DNA from: JANOMH01 sp031422295
GTDB taxonomy: Bacteria; Pseudomonadota; Alphaproteobacteria; Rhodobacterales; Rhodobacteraceae
Assembly: GCA_031422295.1 (NCBI GenBank)
Contig: JANOQM010000082.1
Location: forward strand, 1 to 64,000
DNA length: 64,000 nt
Reading direction: 5' to 3'
The notes beneath the pieces are model-generated. The model was not told the DNA's origin, searched no databases, and saw only the letters and a program-made list of their open reading frames with translations. The translations under genes were made by a program, and so were the position numbers. Numbering within the stretch: position 1 is the first letter of the stretch; each line of letters opens with the position of its first letter. Below, piece after piece: positions 1 to 8,159 of the stretch.

Positions 1-270
1 GTCAAGGTCTGGCACATCAATGACGTAATAGCCGCCCAGATGTTCCTTGGTTTCGGCAAACGGGCCGTCCATTGTTTCAAATTTGCCGCCACGCAGGCGC
101 AGGGTGGTGGCGGTTTCAACGCCTTGCAGGCCTTCGCCCGACTCCAGCACGCCATCGGCGGCCAGTTTTGCACTTGCGGCCCCAAAGCCCGCCATCATCG
201 CGTCAAACGCCGGGGTGCCATATTGGGGTTCAACAGACGGGTGGCCATACAGCAGGATCATGTATTTCAT
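1..270 (-). CDS. YciI/DGPF-domain protein (partial)
   Basis: Only the N-terminal 90 codons lie in the window; the C-terminus runs off the left edge. The ATG at 270 opens with MKYMILLYG, the typical first beta strand of YCII-related (DGPF) proteins, and the family signature DGPFAETKE followed by GGYYVIDVPDLD is visible near residues 68-90. Members form small ferredoxin-like dimers. They are often encoded near ECF sigma factors, and most have no assigned reaction. The gene reads in the same direction as the MAPEG gene 77 bp upstream, so the two may be co-transcribed. Family assignment is secure; function is not. Confidence 0.85.
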   Translation of the reverse strand, partial: MKYMILLYGHPSVEPQYGTPAFDAMMAGFGAASAKLAADGVLESGEGLQGVETATTLRLRGGKFETMDGPFAETKEHLGGYYVIDVPDLD

Positions 271-347
271 TTTGGATAGTCCTTTGTCCTTGGGTTTCAG
301 CTTGGGATTGCATCGCGCCAGGCTACGGCACGAGAAAGGTTCTGGGC

Positions 348-749
348 CTAGAGGCCCAGAATATTGACGCCGAGGCAGACCATGATATTCAAGGTCGCCA
401 GAATGTTGGTCCCGTTGCCGACATAGCGCAGCGGATGTGCAGCATTGTCGATCGCCCCAAGGCCGAATGGGTGGGCGATCCGCCCAATCAGCAGCAGCGC
501 GCCCGAAATATGCAGGTAAAGTGCGGGGGCACCCATGCCTTCGGCCAGGACCATCAGGATCAGCACGAAAGTCGTCCATTCAACAAAGTTGCCGTGTTGG
601 CGCACCCGCCGCAGCAATTCTACGTTTCCCCCGTCACCGAACGAGATTTTGGCGGCCGCCCGAACTCCGCTGATACGGAACCACAGGATCAGAAAAATCA
701 CCGCCAGCGGCAGGGCATACATCGGTGTCACTACAAACGTCATGGTCAT
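348..749 (-). CDS. MAPEG family membrane protein
   Basis: A 133-residue protein with about four hydrophobic helices. The pattern matches the MAPEG superfamily (membrane-associated proteins in eicosanoid and glutathione metabolism): an N-terminal helix, the charged RVRQHGNFVEW stretch near residues 48-58, and later GRIAHPFGL. The bacterial 130-residue MAPEG proteins are inner-membrane proteins, some with glutathione transferase or peroxidase activity; the substrate here cannot be told from sequence. It lies upstream of the YciI-type gene on the same strand and diverges from purL. Confidence 0.85.
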   Translation of the reverse strand: MTMTFVVTPMYALPLAVIFLILWFRISGVRAAAKISFGDGGNVELLRRVRQHGNFVEWTTFVLILMVLAEGMGAPALYLHISGALLLIGRIAHPFGLGAIDNAAHPLRYVGNGTNILATLNIMVCLGVNILGL

Positions 750-1038
750 TCCTTTTTCATTTCAGTGTTTCGATAACCCAAGGACGCCGCAGGTTTACGA
801 ATTTCGACATGGCCCGTCAGTAAATTGGAAAAAAACTTTGGTTAATCCTTGCCTTATGTGGCATGTTTACACTCAACCCATTATAATTGTTATATTTATT
901 TCGTTTTCGCAGAATCCGGTCATCCAAAAAGAAACTTCCACCCTGTCGTCCGGCTCTGGTAAACCCGCGCCTTCACCCTTTTCCTTGCGCCGCACTTCAC
1001 CTAAGACGCGAGGCGATTGCACCCGGACCGAGGCCGCC
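750..1038. promoter_or_regulatory. Divergent intergenic region, MAPEG gene / purL
   Basis: This is 289 bp between the MAPEG start (749) and the purL ATG (1039). The part around 870-905 is clearly A+T-richer than its surroundings and is the likeliest promoter area. No PurR box, riboswitch or terminator was recognised. An open frame runs through the region into purL from 535, but it shows no protein similarity and the purL homology begins at 1039, so it is treated as noncoding. Confidence 0.4.
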
Positions 1039-3198
1039 ATGTCAGAACCGATGATCACCCCAGCACTCGTAGCGTCCCATGGGTTGAAACCAGACGAATA
1101 CCAACGCATCCTCGACATTATCGGGCGGGACCCATCCTTCACTGAACTCGGCATCTTTTCGGCGATGTGGAACGAGCATTGCTCTTACAAATCCTCCAAG
1201 AAATGGCTGCGCACCCTGCCCACCACCGGCCCGCAAGTGATCTGTGGCCCCGGTGAAAATGCGGGTGTGGTCGATATCGGTGACGGGCAAGCGCTGATTT
1301 TCAAGATGGAATCCCACAATCACCCCAGCTATATCGAGCCCTATCAAGGGGCCGCGACTGGCATGGGCGGCATCCTGCGCGATGTGTTCACCATGGGTGC
1401 ACGGCCGATTGCTGCGATGAATGCCCTCAGTTTCGGTCTGCCCTCCCATCCCAAAACCCGCCAGCTGGTGGCAGGCGTGGTGCAGGGTGTTGGCGGCTAC
1501 GGCAACTGCTTTGGCGTGCCCACGGTAGGCGGCGAGGTTCGGTTCCATCGCTCATATAACGGCAATTGCCTCGTGAACGCATTCGCTGCAGGCCTCGCCG
1601 ATGCAGATAAAATCTTCTACTCCACCGCATCAGGCGTCGGCATGCCCGTGGTTTACCTTGGTGCCAAAACCGGCCGTGACGGGGTCGGCGGGGCGACAAT
1701 GGCCAGCGCTGAGTTTGACGATACGATCGAAGATAAACGCCCCACCGTCCAAGTCGGAGACCCGTTCACCGAAAAACGCCTGATGGAGGCTTGTCTAGAG
1801 CTGATGGCCTCGGGTGCCGTGATTTCGATTCAGGACATGGGGGCTGCGGGCCTGACCTGTTCGGCGGTGGAAATGGGCGACAAGGGCGATCTGGGGATCC
1901 GGCTTGACCTTGATCAGGTGCCCACCCGCGAACCCAATATGACCGCTTACGAGATGATGCTGTCGGAATCGCAGGAACGCATGCTGATGGTCCTCAAGCC
2001 CGAGAAAGAGGCCGTGGCCCGTGCGATTTTCGACAAATGGGACCTCGATTTCGCTATTGTCGGCGAAACAATCGCCGAAGACCGCTTTGTGATCGTTCTG
2101 CATGGCGAGGTCAAAGCCGACCTGCCGCTCAAGGCGCTGTCTGGCAACGCCCCCGAATATGACCAGCCTTGGGTGGCGACACCAGCCGCCGCCCCGTATA
2201 CAGACATTCCCGATATCGACCCGATTGATGCCCTCAAATCCCTGATCGGTTCGCCAAACTATGCCCATAAATCATGGGTCTACGAACAATACGACCAACA
2301 GGTGATGGGCGACACTGCCCGCACCCCCGGCATGGGCTCCGGCATCATTCGGATCCACGGCACACCTAAATCCGTGGCCTTCACATCCGATGTGACCCCT
2401 CGCTACGTCAAAGCCAACCCGTTCGAAGGCGGCAAACAGGCGGTGGCCGAGGCGTATCGCAACCTGATCGCCGTGGGCGCAACCCCCCTTGCGGCCACCG
2501 ACAACCTGAACTTCGGCAATCCCGAAAAGCCCGAGATTATGGGCCAACTGGTCGGTGCGATCCAAGGCATCGGCGAAGCCTGCACCGCACTGTCATTCCC
2601 CATCGTCTCGGGCAATGTGTCGCTCTACAACGAAACCGATGGCTCCGGCATCCTGCCCACCCCCACCATTGGTGGCGTCGGGCTGATCGCCCAACCCGGC
2701 GATATTATCAAGGGAACAGCCCAGCCCGGAGACATCGCCATTCTGATCGGGCGGACCATCGGCCACCTTGGCCAATCCGCCCTGCTGGCCGAAGCCTTTG
2801 GGATCGAACAGGGCGACGCGCCGCCCGTGCATCTGGCTGATGAACTGGCACATGGCACTTTCATTCTGCAAAATCGCGCCAACATTCCCACCTGTACTGA
2901 CCTGTCCGACGGCGGCCTGGCCCTTGCCGCTTTCGAACTCGCCGAATCCGCCAACATTGGTGTCACCCTGACCACTTCCGACATCCCGCTGCTGTTTGGC
3001 GAGGATCAGGCCCGCTATTTGATCGCATGCTCCCCAACCCAAGCAAAGGCACTGGAACAGGCCGCCACCGCCGCCAATATTCCCCTCACCCGGTTCGGGC
3101 ATTTCGGCGGCGATACTGTGCAGTTTGGCAGCAATACAGCCCCGTTGAAAAGCCTCTCGACCCTGTACCGGACCGCCTTTGCCGCGGCCATCGACTGA
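1039..3198 (+). CDS. purL: Phosphoribosylformylglycinamidine synthase subunit PurL
   Basis: Converts FGAR plus glutamine and ATP to FGAM in purine synthesis. The product is 719 residues, the size of the small-type PurL that works with separate PurS and PurQ subunits (not in this window). Visible signatures are MWNEHCSYKSSK near residue 49 (active-site His and nucleotide-site residues), MESHNHPSYIEPYQGAATG near residue 91, and DMGAAGLTCSAVEMGDKG near residue 265, followed by the second AIRS-like half. The frame is open upstream of 1039, but the ATG at 1039 (MSEPMITPALVASHGL) is where family similarity starts. Confidence 0.97.
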   Translation: MSEPMITPALVASHGLKPDEYQRILDIIGRDPSFTELGIFSAMWNEHCSYKSSKKWLRTLPTTGPQVICGPGENAGVVDIGDGQALIFKMESHNHPSYIEPYQGAATGMGGILRDVFTMGARPIAAMNALSFGLPSHPKTRQLVAGVVQGVGGYGNCFGVPTVGGEVRFHRSYNGNCLVNAFAAGLADADKIFYSTASGVGMPVVYLGAKTGRDGVGGATMASAEFDDTIEDKRPTVQVGDPFTEKRLMEACLELMASGAVISIQDMGAAGLTCSAVEMGDKGDLGIRLDLDQVPTREPNMTAYEMMLSESQERMLMVLKPEKEAVARAIFDKWDLDFAIVGETIAEDRFVIVLHGEVKADLPLKALSGNAPEYDQPWVATPAAAPYTDIPDIDPIDALKSLIGSPNYAHKSWVYEQYDQQVMGDTARTPGMGSGIIRIHGTPKSVAFTSDVTPRYVKANPFEGGKQAVAEAYRNLIAVGATPLAATDNLNFGNPEKPEIMGQLVGAIQGIGEACTALSFPIVSGNVSLYNETDGSGILPTPTIGGVGLIAQPGDIIKGTAQPGDIAILIGRTIGHLGQSALLAEAFGIEQGDAPPVHLADELAHGTFILQNRANIPTCTDLSDGGLALAAFELAESANIGVTLTTSDIPLLFGEDQARYLIACSPTQAKALEQAATAANIPLTRFGHFGGDTVQFGSNTAPLKSLSTLYRTAFAAAID

Positions 3199-3226
3199 CT
3201 TTGCATTTTCGGAAGTTGCGTAAATA

Positions 3227-3239
3227 CCTCCGCCGGAGG
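3227..3239. repeat. Short palindrome after purL
   Basis: CCTCC-GCC-GGAGG is a perfect 5-bp stem with a 3-nt loop, in the context taaatacctccgccggagg. It sits 29 bp after the purL stop. Similar taaatacctccgccggagg sequences recur between genes in many Rhodobacterales (recalled, not searched). There is no T-run, so a classic terminator is not supported. Confidence 0.4.
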
Positions 3240-3324
3240 CCCCGGCCCGCTGCCATTGCCAACGCCTGACTTGCAAGCCCGTCATCTTCGCCTTAAATTC
3301 AGACCAACCAAAGGAAGTCCAAAA

Positions 3325-3567
3325 ATGGCCATGCATGCCCAGGATATCGAAGACCTGATCCGCGCGGCCTTTCCTGCCGCCCGCATCACCATCACCGACC
3401 TTGCGGGCGACGGCAATCACTGGGCCGCCGAAGTGATCGACGCCAGTTTCAAGGGGATGAACCGGGTGCAGCAACAGCGCGCGGTCTATGCCAGCCTCAA
3501 GGGCAAGATGGATGGGCCAGCCGGGCAATTGCACGCGCTGGCGCTGACCACCAAATCCCCCGATTAA
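3325..3567 (+). CDS. BolA family protein
   Basis: An 80-residue BolA-like protein. The start MAMHAQDIEDLIR was chosen because AAGGAAG lies 7 bp upstream; the open frame runs further 5' without similarity. The BolA fold core is visible as DLAGDGNHWAAEVIDASFKGMNRVQQQR (positions about 28-55, central motif DGNHW) and the C-terminal GQLHALALTT. BolA proteins pair with CGFS monothiol glutaredoxins to bind a shared [2Fe-2S] cluster. The next gene, 19 bp downstream, encodes exactly such a glutaredoxin, so a BolA-Grx complex for Fe-S trafficking or iron sensing is likely. Confidence 0.93.
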   Translation: MAMHAQDIEDLIRAAFPAARITITDLAGDGNHWAAEVIDASFKGMNRVQQQRAVYASLKGKMDGPAGQLHALALTTKSPD

Positions 3568-3586
3568 TCCGACAAAGGACAATATC

Positions 3587-3946
3587 ATGACCGCAGCCGA
3601 TAATATCAAAGCAACCGTCACCGCCAACGATGTGGTTCTGTTCATGAAAGGGACCAAAAGCATGCCGCAATGCGGATTCTCATCCAAAGTGGCCGGGGTG
3701 CTGAACTATATGGGTGTCGAGTTTGCTGATGTGAATGTGCTGGCTGACGCCGACATCCGGCAAGGGATCAAGGACTTTTCTGACTGGCCGACCATCCCGC
3801 AATTATATGTCAAAGGCGAATTTGTCGGCGGCTGCGATATCGTCACTGAAATGACGTTGTCTGGCGAACTGGACGCATTGTTCGACGCCAAAGGTGTCGC
3901 TTATGATAAAGATGCAGCCGACAAAATCCGGCAGGCCAACGCCTGA
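3587..3946 (+). CDS. grxD: Monothiol glutaredoxin (Grx4/GrxD type)
   Basis: A 119-residue single-domain monothiol glutaredoxin with the CGFS active site at C29 (PQCGFSSK), the TIPQLYV cis-proline strand and the GGCDI glutathione-binding loop. These proteins carry a [2Fe-2S] cluster bridged by glutathione and deliver it to apo-proteins or to BolA. The gene directly follows the bolA-type gene in the same orientation, a conserved alphaproteobacterial pair. Confidence 0.97.
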   Translation: MTAADNIKATVTANDVVLFMKGTKSMPQCGFSSKVAGVLNYMGVEFADVNVLADADIRQGIKDFSDWPTIPQLYVKGEFVGGCDIVTEMTLSGELDALFDAKGVAYDKDAADKIRQANA

Positions 3947-4112
3947 ACATTCTGGCGCGAATGCAACACTTGGCGGCCCGTCCGGCTGCCACTCGATTTT
4001 TATGCGATCAAACCTTTGCAGCTTGGGCGTTTATTGTGCTTGCGTGAGCGTGACAGTTCACTGCTCAGCCAGAGCCATCGCGCGCCCGATGCTCGTGCTT
4101 CTTCAACTTGCA

Positions 4113-4142
4113 GACCTGCCAAAATGTGTCAGGTCCGTTTTT
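4113..4142 (+). terminator. Rho-independent terminator-like hairpin
   Basis: GACCTG (4113-4118) pairs with CAGGTC (4130-4135) around an 11-nt loop and is followed by CGTTTTT. It lies 167 bp after the grxD stop and 56 bp before the next gene. It could end the bolA-grxD transcript or an unannotated short RNA in 3947-4142. The rest of this 251-bp gap shows no ORF or tRNA fold that I can recognise. Confidence 0.5.
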
Positions 4143-4197
4143 CGGCGTGTGAGGCCGGGGTTTAGCCCGAAAGTTTGCTAGGTAAGGGCTGCCACCC

Positions 4198-4869
4198 GTG
4201 TCTGCCGGATTAGTGCTTGTCTATGTATTTGTGATCAGCGTCCTGTCGGGCGCTTTGGTATTTTTGTGGCTTAAACAGCAACAGATCGCGCAACGAGAGG
4301 CATTCCAGTCCCTCGCAGCCCGCCGGGGATGGGCCCTAACGGTAACGGAACAAAAACTCGGTAAACCTGCGATATTGCGACTGACGTCCCGGTCGGGCAC
4401 TGGCTGGCATGCGGAAACCCGGTTGGATGCAGGCGATCAAAACGGACAGGCCAGAATTCTGGCAACCGAGTTTTATGCGGCATATCCACAGTGGCCGGAC
4501 GGCAGCCTGGTGTTAACACTTGCCACGCAGGATGAAGGTGATCGGGGGTCGCAAGACCTGTCCGAACCGGACCTGGTCAAACGGGTCAGTCAATTCATTC
4601 CAGACGGAATCGTCGCCCAATTGCAAAGTTTCGTTGCCCCGTCCGGCCTGACCGTCCGGGCGACAGTTGATCCGTTGTTTAGGTTTGACCTGCCAGAAAT
4701 CGCCAAAACCACGACATCATGGCAGCCTCAGCGGCGCGGTACTGACGGGCAGCCCGTCATCCTGATCGGTGCCGAAGGGTTTCGTGTGCGTTTGGGCCAC
4801 GGCATGCGGCGCGCCGATGAAATGGAAAAATTCATCGACTTCGCGCTGGAGATCATTCGGGTCATGTGA
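4198..4869 (+). CDS. Hypothetical membrane-anchored protein
   Basis: A 223-residue protein from a GTG start, with one N-terminal transmembrane helix (about residues 5-25) and a soluble domain probably facing the cytoplasm or periplasm. No family recognised. The soluble part is mixed alpha/beta, has no Cys residues and shows no catalytic motif I can name. It converges on zapA with only 10 bp between the stops and lies just after a terminator-like hairpin, so it is probably transcribed on its own. Confidence 0.7.
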   Translation: MSAGLVLVYVFVISVLSGALVFLWLKQQQIAQREAFQSLAARRGWALTVTEQKLGKPAILRLTSRSGTGWHAETRLDAGDQNGQARILATEFYAAYPQWPDGSLVLTLATQDEGDRGSQDLSEPDLVKRVSQFIPDGIVAQLQSFVAPSGLTVRATVDPLFRFDLPEIAKTTTSWQPQRRGTDGQPVILIGAEGFRVRLGHGMRRADEMEKFIDFALEIIRVM

Positions 4870-4879
4870 CCCACAAGGG

Positions 4880-5272
4880 TCAGGCCAGCCGTTCCTCGAC
4901 CATTGCTGCCAATGCCTCGGCCCGCGCGGCAATTTCCGCCAGTGTATCGGTCACATGTGACGGCACCACGGGCACTTCAACGCGGGTGGCCGCAGGCGGA
5001 CCCTTGGCTTCGATCTGGGCCAAGGCTGATGTCAGGTCTGCAATCCTTGTATCCGCGTCGCGCACCCGGTCCTCAAGACCTGCGGTCTTGTCTGCCAGCA
5101 TCAGCCCGGCCATCAGCAGCATCCGGGCCTCGGGCATTCGGCCAATATGGGCGGACAGCGAGCTGGCCTCGGTATCCAGCGTCTGGGCCGCCGCGCGCAG
5201 GAATGGCTCTTCGCCATCCTGACAGGCCACTTCGAAACTCCGGCCACCAATGGTGATTTCAACATGTGGCAT
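4880..5272 (-). CDS. zapA: Cell division protein ZapA
   Basis: A 130-residue ZapA. The N-terminal MPHVEITIGGRSFEVACQDG strand-turn-strand and the following helix (FLRAAAQTLD) match the FtsZ-binding ZapA head, and the rest forms the helical stalk. ZapA bundles FtsZ protofilaments at the Z-ring. It overlaps the upstream coiled-coil gene by the ATGA arrangement at 5269-5272, so the two are translationally coupled. Confidence 0.93.
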   Translation of the reverse strand: MPHVEITIGGRSFEVACQDGEEPFLRAAAQTLDTEASSLSAHIGRMPEARMLLMAGLMLADKTAGLEDRVRDADTRIADLTSALAQIEAKGPPAATRVEVPVVPSHVTDTLAEIAARAEALAAMVEERLA

Positions 5273-5769
5273 CAGCGCACCCCTGCGATCATTGGGCGAA
5301 GTTCGGCAATCACGGCATTCACATCGGCCAGATCGGCGGCGCGGGTGGCACGCAGCGCTTCCAGTTCGGCCAGCATCGCGCGGTTGATCAATTGCGGTTC
5401 TACGACCCCTTGCGCCAATGCCTCGCGCAATTGGCCGCTAATGTCGCGCAGTTCGGCATTGGCTTGCCGCAAGCGCTGCATGTCATCGTCAATACCGGTC
5501 AGCCGCGCGCGGTTCTCCGCTACTTCGGCCTCAAGACTGGCGACACGGCCGTCCTGCCGGTCTTTCAGGGCGCGAACCCGCTCTTCCAACTGCGCGTTGA
5601 CCGTGCGTTCTTCGTCTAGTTTGGCACGCAACGCCCCGGCCTCTTGCGCAGGCACACCCGACGGCCCGTCCGGAACCGCAGCGGCAAGTTCGTCCATCCA
5701 TTCTACGCCGCGACGGATACGGTCCAGCGCCGCGGTAATCCGCCCCTCTAAGATACTGATATCACTCAT
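5272..5769 (-). CDS. Coiled-coil protein upstream of zapA
   Basis: A 165-residue, almost entirely helical protein with long heptad-like stretches rich in Glu, Leu, Ala and Arg (about residues 45-130), no signal peptide and no transmembrane helix. The start at 5769 (MSDISILEGRI) is preferred over 5793. Its stop overlaps the zapA start, so it probably acts with ZapA in division. Small coiled-coil genes sit beside zapA and tkt in many alphaproteobacteria; a specific family name is not certain. Confidence 0.8.
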   Translation of the reverse strand: MSDISILEGRITAALDRIRRGVEWMDELAAAVPDGPSGVPAQEAGALRAKLDEERTVNAQLEERVRALKDRQDGRVASLEAEVAENRARLTGIDDDMQRLRQANAELRDISGQLREALAQGVVEPQLINRAMLAELEALRATRAADLADVNAVIAELRPMIAGVR

Positions 5770-6096
5770 CTGCTCATCCCAATCTGGTCCCAATCCGGCC
5801 CTGCCTCGGGGCTATTTCCGCAACGCCGACCCGTTTTGACCGCCGATCCGCCCTTTGGCCGGTTTTCCCGGTCCTGCCACGACGCTTACATTCAGATCAA
5901 CCAACACCGTCAGTTCATCGCACCAAAAACTTCCGCGAATCGCGTCACTTAATTCCAAGCCTAAGCTAACAGTCCGCCCCCCGCAAATGCGCAGATGCCT
6001 TGGAAATGAGGGGGTTAGACGCCGTGCTTGATCTTGGGGGCGGGACTGATAAGAGACATACATTAGCCAATCCCGCCTTGCAAAGGATCATGCCCC
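5770..6096. promoter_or_regulatory. Divergent intergenic region, zapA operon / tkt
   Basis: This is 327 bp between two divergent starts. No credible ORF, tRNA or terminator is visible. Because 6S RNA lies next to zapA in many proteobacteria I looked for its long closing stem here and did not find one. The section holds promoters for both directions by position. AAAGGA at 6082-6087 is the ribosome binding site for the TTG start of tkt. Confidence 0.4.
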
Positions 6097-8124
6097 TTGG
6101 AAATCGACGCCCTGCGCCGCGCGCACCCCGACCATTGGATGAATGCCGCCGCTATCCGCACCCTGACCCTGGATGCCGTCGCTGCCGCAAATTCGGGGCA
6201 TTCCGGTATGCCGATGGGCATGGCTGACGTGGCCACGGTGCTGTTTGCCAATCACCTGCGCTTTGATCCGGCCGCCCCGCATTGGCCCGACCGCGACCGG
6301 TTCATCCTGTCTGCCGGGCATGGGTCGATGCTGTTGTATTCCCTGCTATACCTGACCGGCTATGCCGATATGACCCTGACCGAGATCAAGAATTTTCGCC
6401 AATGGGGCGCTAAAACGGCGGGCCATCCGGAATATGGCCATGCCACCGGCATCGAAACTACCACCGGCCCCTTGGGCCAAGGGCTGGCCAATGCGGTCGG
6501 TTTTGCGATTGCCGAAGAGATTTTGCGCGCCCGTTATGGTGCATCCGTGATGAACCACCACACCTATGTCATCGCAGGCGACGGCTGTCTGATGGAAGGC
6601 GTGTCGCAAGAGGCCATCGGCCTGGCCGGGATGCAGCAACTGGGCCAGCTGATTGTGCTGTTTGACAACAATAACATCACCATCGACGGCAAAGTTGATC
6701 TTGCCGACATCACCGATCAGAATGTGCGTTTTGCCGCATCAGGCTGGCATGTCCAATCCATCGACGGGCATGACCCGGTGGCGATTGATGCCGCCATCAC
6801 GGCCGCCAAGGCCGATCCGCGCCCCAGCATGATTGCCTGCAAGACTCATATAGCACTCGGATCATCGGCACAGGATACCTCCAAAGGCCACGGCGCGCTG
6901 ACCGATGCCAAACTGATCGCCGATACCAAAGCTGCCTATGGCTGGGCTGGCGGCGCTTTTGAAATTCCGGCCGCCGTCAAGGCCCGGTGGGAAGCGATGG
7001 GCAAACGCGGGGCTGCCACCCGGGCTGCATGGGAAGCCGCCTTTGCCAAACAACGCAAGGGCAAGCAGGACGAGTTTAACCGCGCCTTCGCTTTGGATGT
7101 GCCGAAAAAACTAAGTGCCGCAATCAAGGCATTAAAGGCCGAAATCAGCATCAAGCAGCCCAAAGTTGCCACCCGCAAAGCGTCCGAATTGGCCCTGGAA
7201 GTGATCAACCCGCTGATGCAGGAAACCGTCGGCGGGTCGGCCGACCTCACCGGCTCAAACAACACTAAAACTGCCGATCTGGGGGTGTTTTCGCCCGCCA
7301 ATCGCAAGGGCCGCTATATCCATTTCGGGATCCGCGAACATGGCATGGCTGCGGCCCTGAACGGCATGGTCCTGCATGGCGGCATCCGGCCCTATAGCGG
7401 CACATTCATGTGTTTCACCGATTACGCCCGCGGGGCCATGCGCCTGTCCGCGCTGATGGGTATTCCCGTGGTCTATGTCATGACCCACGATTCCATCGGC
7501 TTGGGTGAAGACGGGCCGACGCATCAGCCGGTCGAACATCTGGCCATGCTGCGCGCCACGCCCAACATGCACGTCTTTCGGCCCGCCGATACGGTCGAGG
7601 CGGCAGAGGCATGGGAATTAGCGTTTACCAGCAAAACCACCCCATCGGTCATGGCCCTGTCGCGCCAGAACCTGCCGACGGTGCGCACCATGCATACGCC
7701 GAAAAACCTGACCGCGCAGGGGGCCTATGTGCTGGCCGAGGCCACAGGTAAGCGGCAGGCGATCCTGTTGGCCACCGGATCAGAAGTCGAAATTGCACTG
7801 GCCGCGCGCGACCTGTTGCAGGCTGCAGGGATCGGGACCCGCGTGGTTTCGGTCCCGTGTATGGAGCTGTTCGCGGACCAACCCGAGGCGCTGCGTAAAA
7901 AGGTCCTGCCCGCCGGGCCGGTTCGTGTCGCCATCGAGGCGGGGGTGCGCCAGGGCTGGGACGGGCTGTTGCTGGGCCATGGCGGGCGCGAGGCCAAAGC
8001 AGGCTTTGTCGGCATGACCGGATTTGGCGCGTCAGCCCCGTCTGAGGTATTGTACGAAAAGTTCGGGATTACTGCCAAGGATACCGCAGCTTTGGTCAAA
8101 TCCCTGTTGGGTGTCGCGGGTTAG
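6097..8124 (+). CDS. tkt: Transketolase
   Basis: A 675-residue thiamine-diphosphate enzyme that moves two-carbon units in the pentose phosphate pathway (and the Calvin cycle where present). Visible signatures are GHSGMPMGMAD near residue 34, GDGCLMEG with the LFDNNNITIDG diphosphate/metal site near residue 155-190, and the GLGEDGPTHQP loop near residue 465. The start is TTG at 6097: AAAGGA lies 9 bp upstream, and the nearby ATG at 6090 is out of frame. The gene diverges from the zapA pair, a common alphaproteobacterial arrangement. Confidence 0.97.
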   Translation: MEIDALRRAHPDHWMNAAAIRTLTLDAVAAANSGHSGMPMGMADVATVLFANHLRFDPAAPHWPDRDRFILSAGHGSMLLYSLLYLTGYADMTLTEIKNFRQWGAKTAGHPEYGHATGIETTTGPLGQGLANAVGFAIAEEILRARYGASVMNHHTYVIAGDGCLMEGVSQEAIGLAGMQQLGQLIVLFDNNNITIDGKVDLADITDQNVRFAASGWHVQSIDGHDPVAIDAAITAAKADPRPSMIACKTHIALGSSAQDTSKGHGALTDAKLIADTKAAYGWAGGAFEIPAAVKARWEAMGKRGAATRAAWEAAFAKQRKGKQDEFNRAFALDVPKKLSAAIKALKAEISIKQPKVATRKASELALEVINPLMQETVGGSADLTGSNNTKTADLGVFSPANRKGRYIHFGIREHGMAAALNGMVLHGGIRPYSGTFMCFTDYARGAMRLSALMGIPVVYVMTHDSIGLGEDGPTHQPVEHLAMLRATPNMHVFRPADTVEAAEAWELAFTSKTTPSVMALSRQNLPTVRTMHTPKNLTAQGAYVLAEATGKRQAILLATGSEVEIALAARDLLQAAGIGTRVVSVPCMELFADQPEALRKKVLPAGPVRVAIEAGVRQGWDGLLLGHGGREAKAGFVGMTGFGASAPSEVLYEKFGITAKDTAALVKSLLGVAG

Positions 8125-8131
8125 GGCCCGC

Positions 8132-8158
8132 AACACCCGTAAATCAATGCGCGGTGTT
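8132..8158. terminator. Weak hairpin between convergent genes
   Basis: AACACC (8132-8137) can pair with GGTGTT (8153-8158), with extra G-C pairs possible inside. It lies between the tkt stop (8124) and the stop of the convergent caspase gene (8160). There is no long T-run on either side, so it is at best a weak bidirectional terminator. Confidence 0.3.
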
Positions 8159-8159
8159 C

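Noticed and set aside
535..1038. Upstream extension of purL to 535
   Set aside because: The extension overlaps the antisense MAPEG gene and shows no PurL similarity, whereas the ATG at 1039 matches the family start.
2593..3687. Long minus-strand frame opposite purL and bolA
   Set aside because: A shadow of codon bias opposite real genes; composition is His/Gly/Arg-rich with no fold or motif.
5770..6096. 6S RNA gene beside zapA
   Set aside because: No long near-complementary ends or large central bubble could be found by eye; position alone is not enough.
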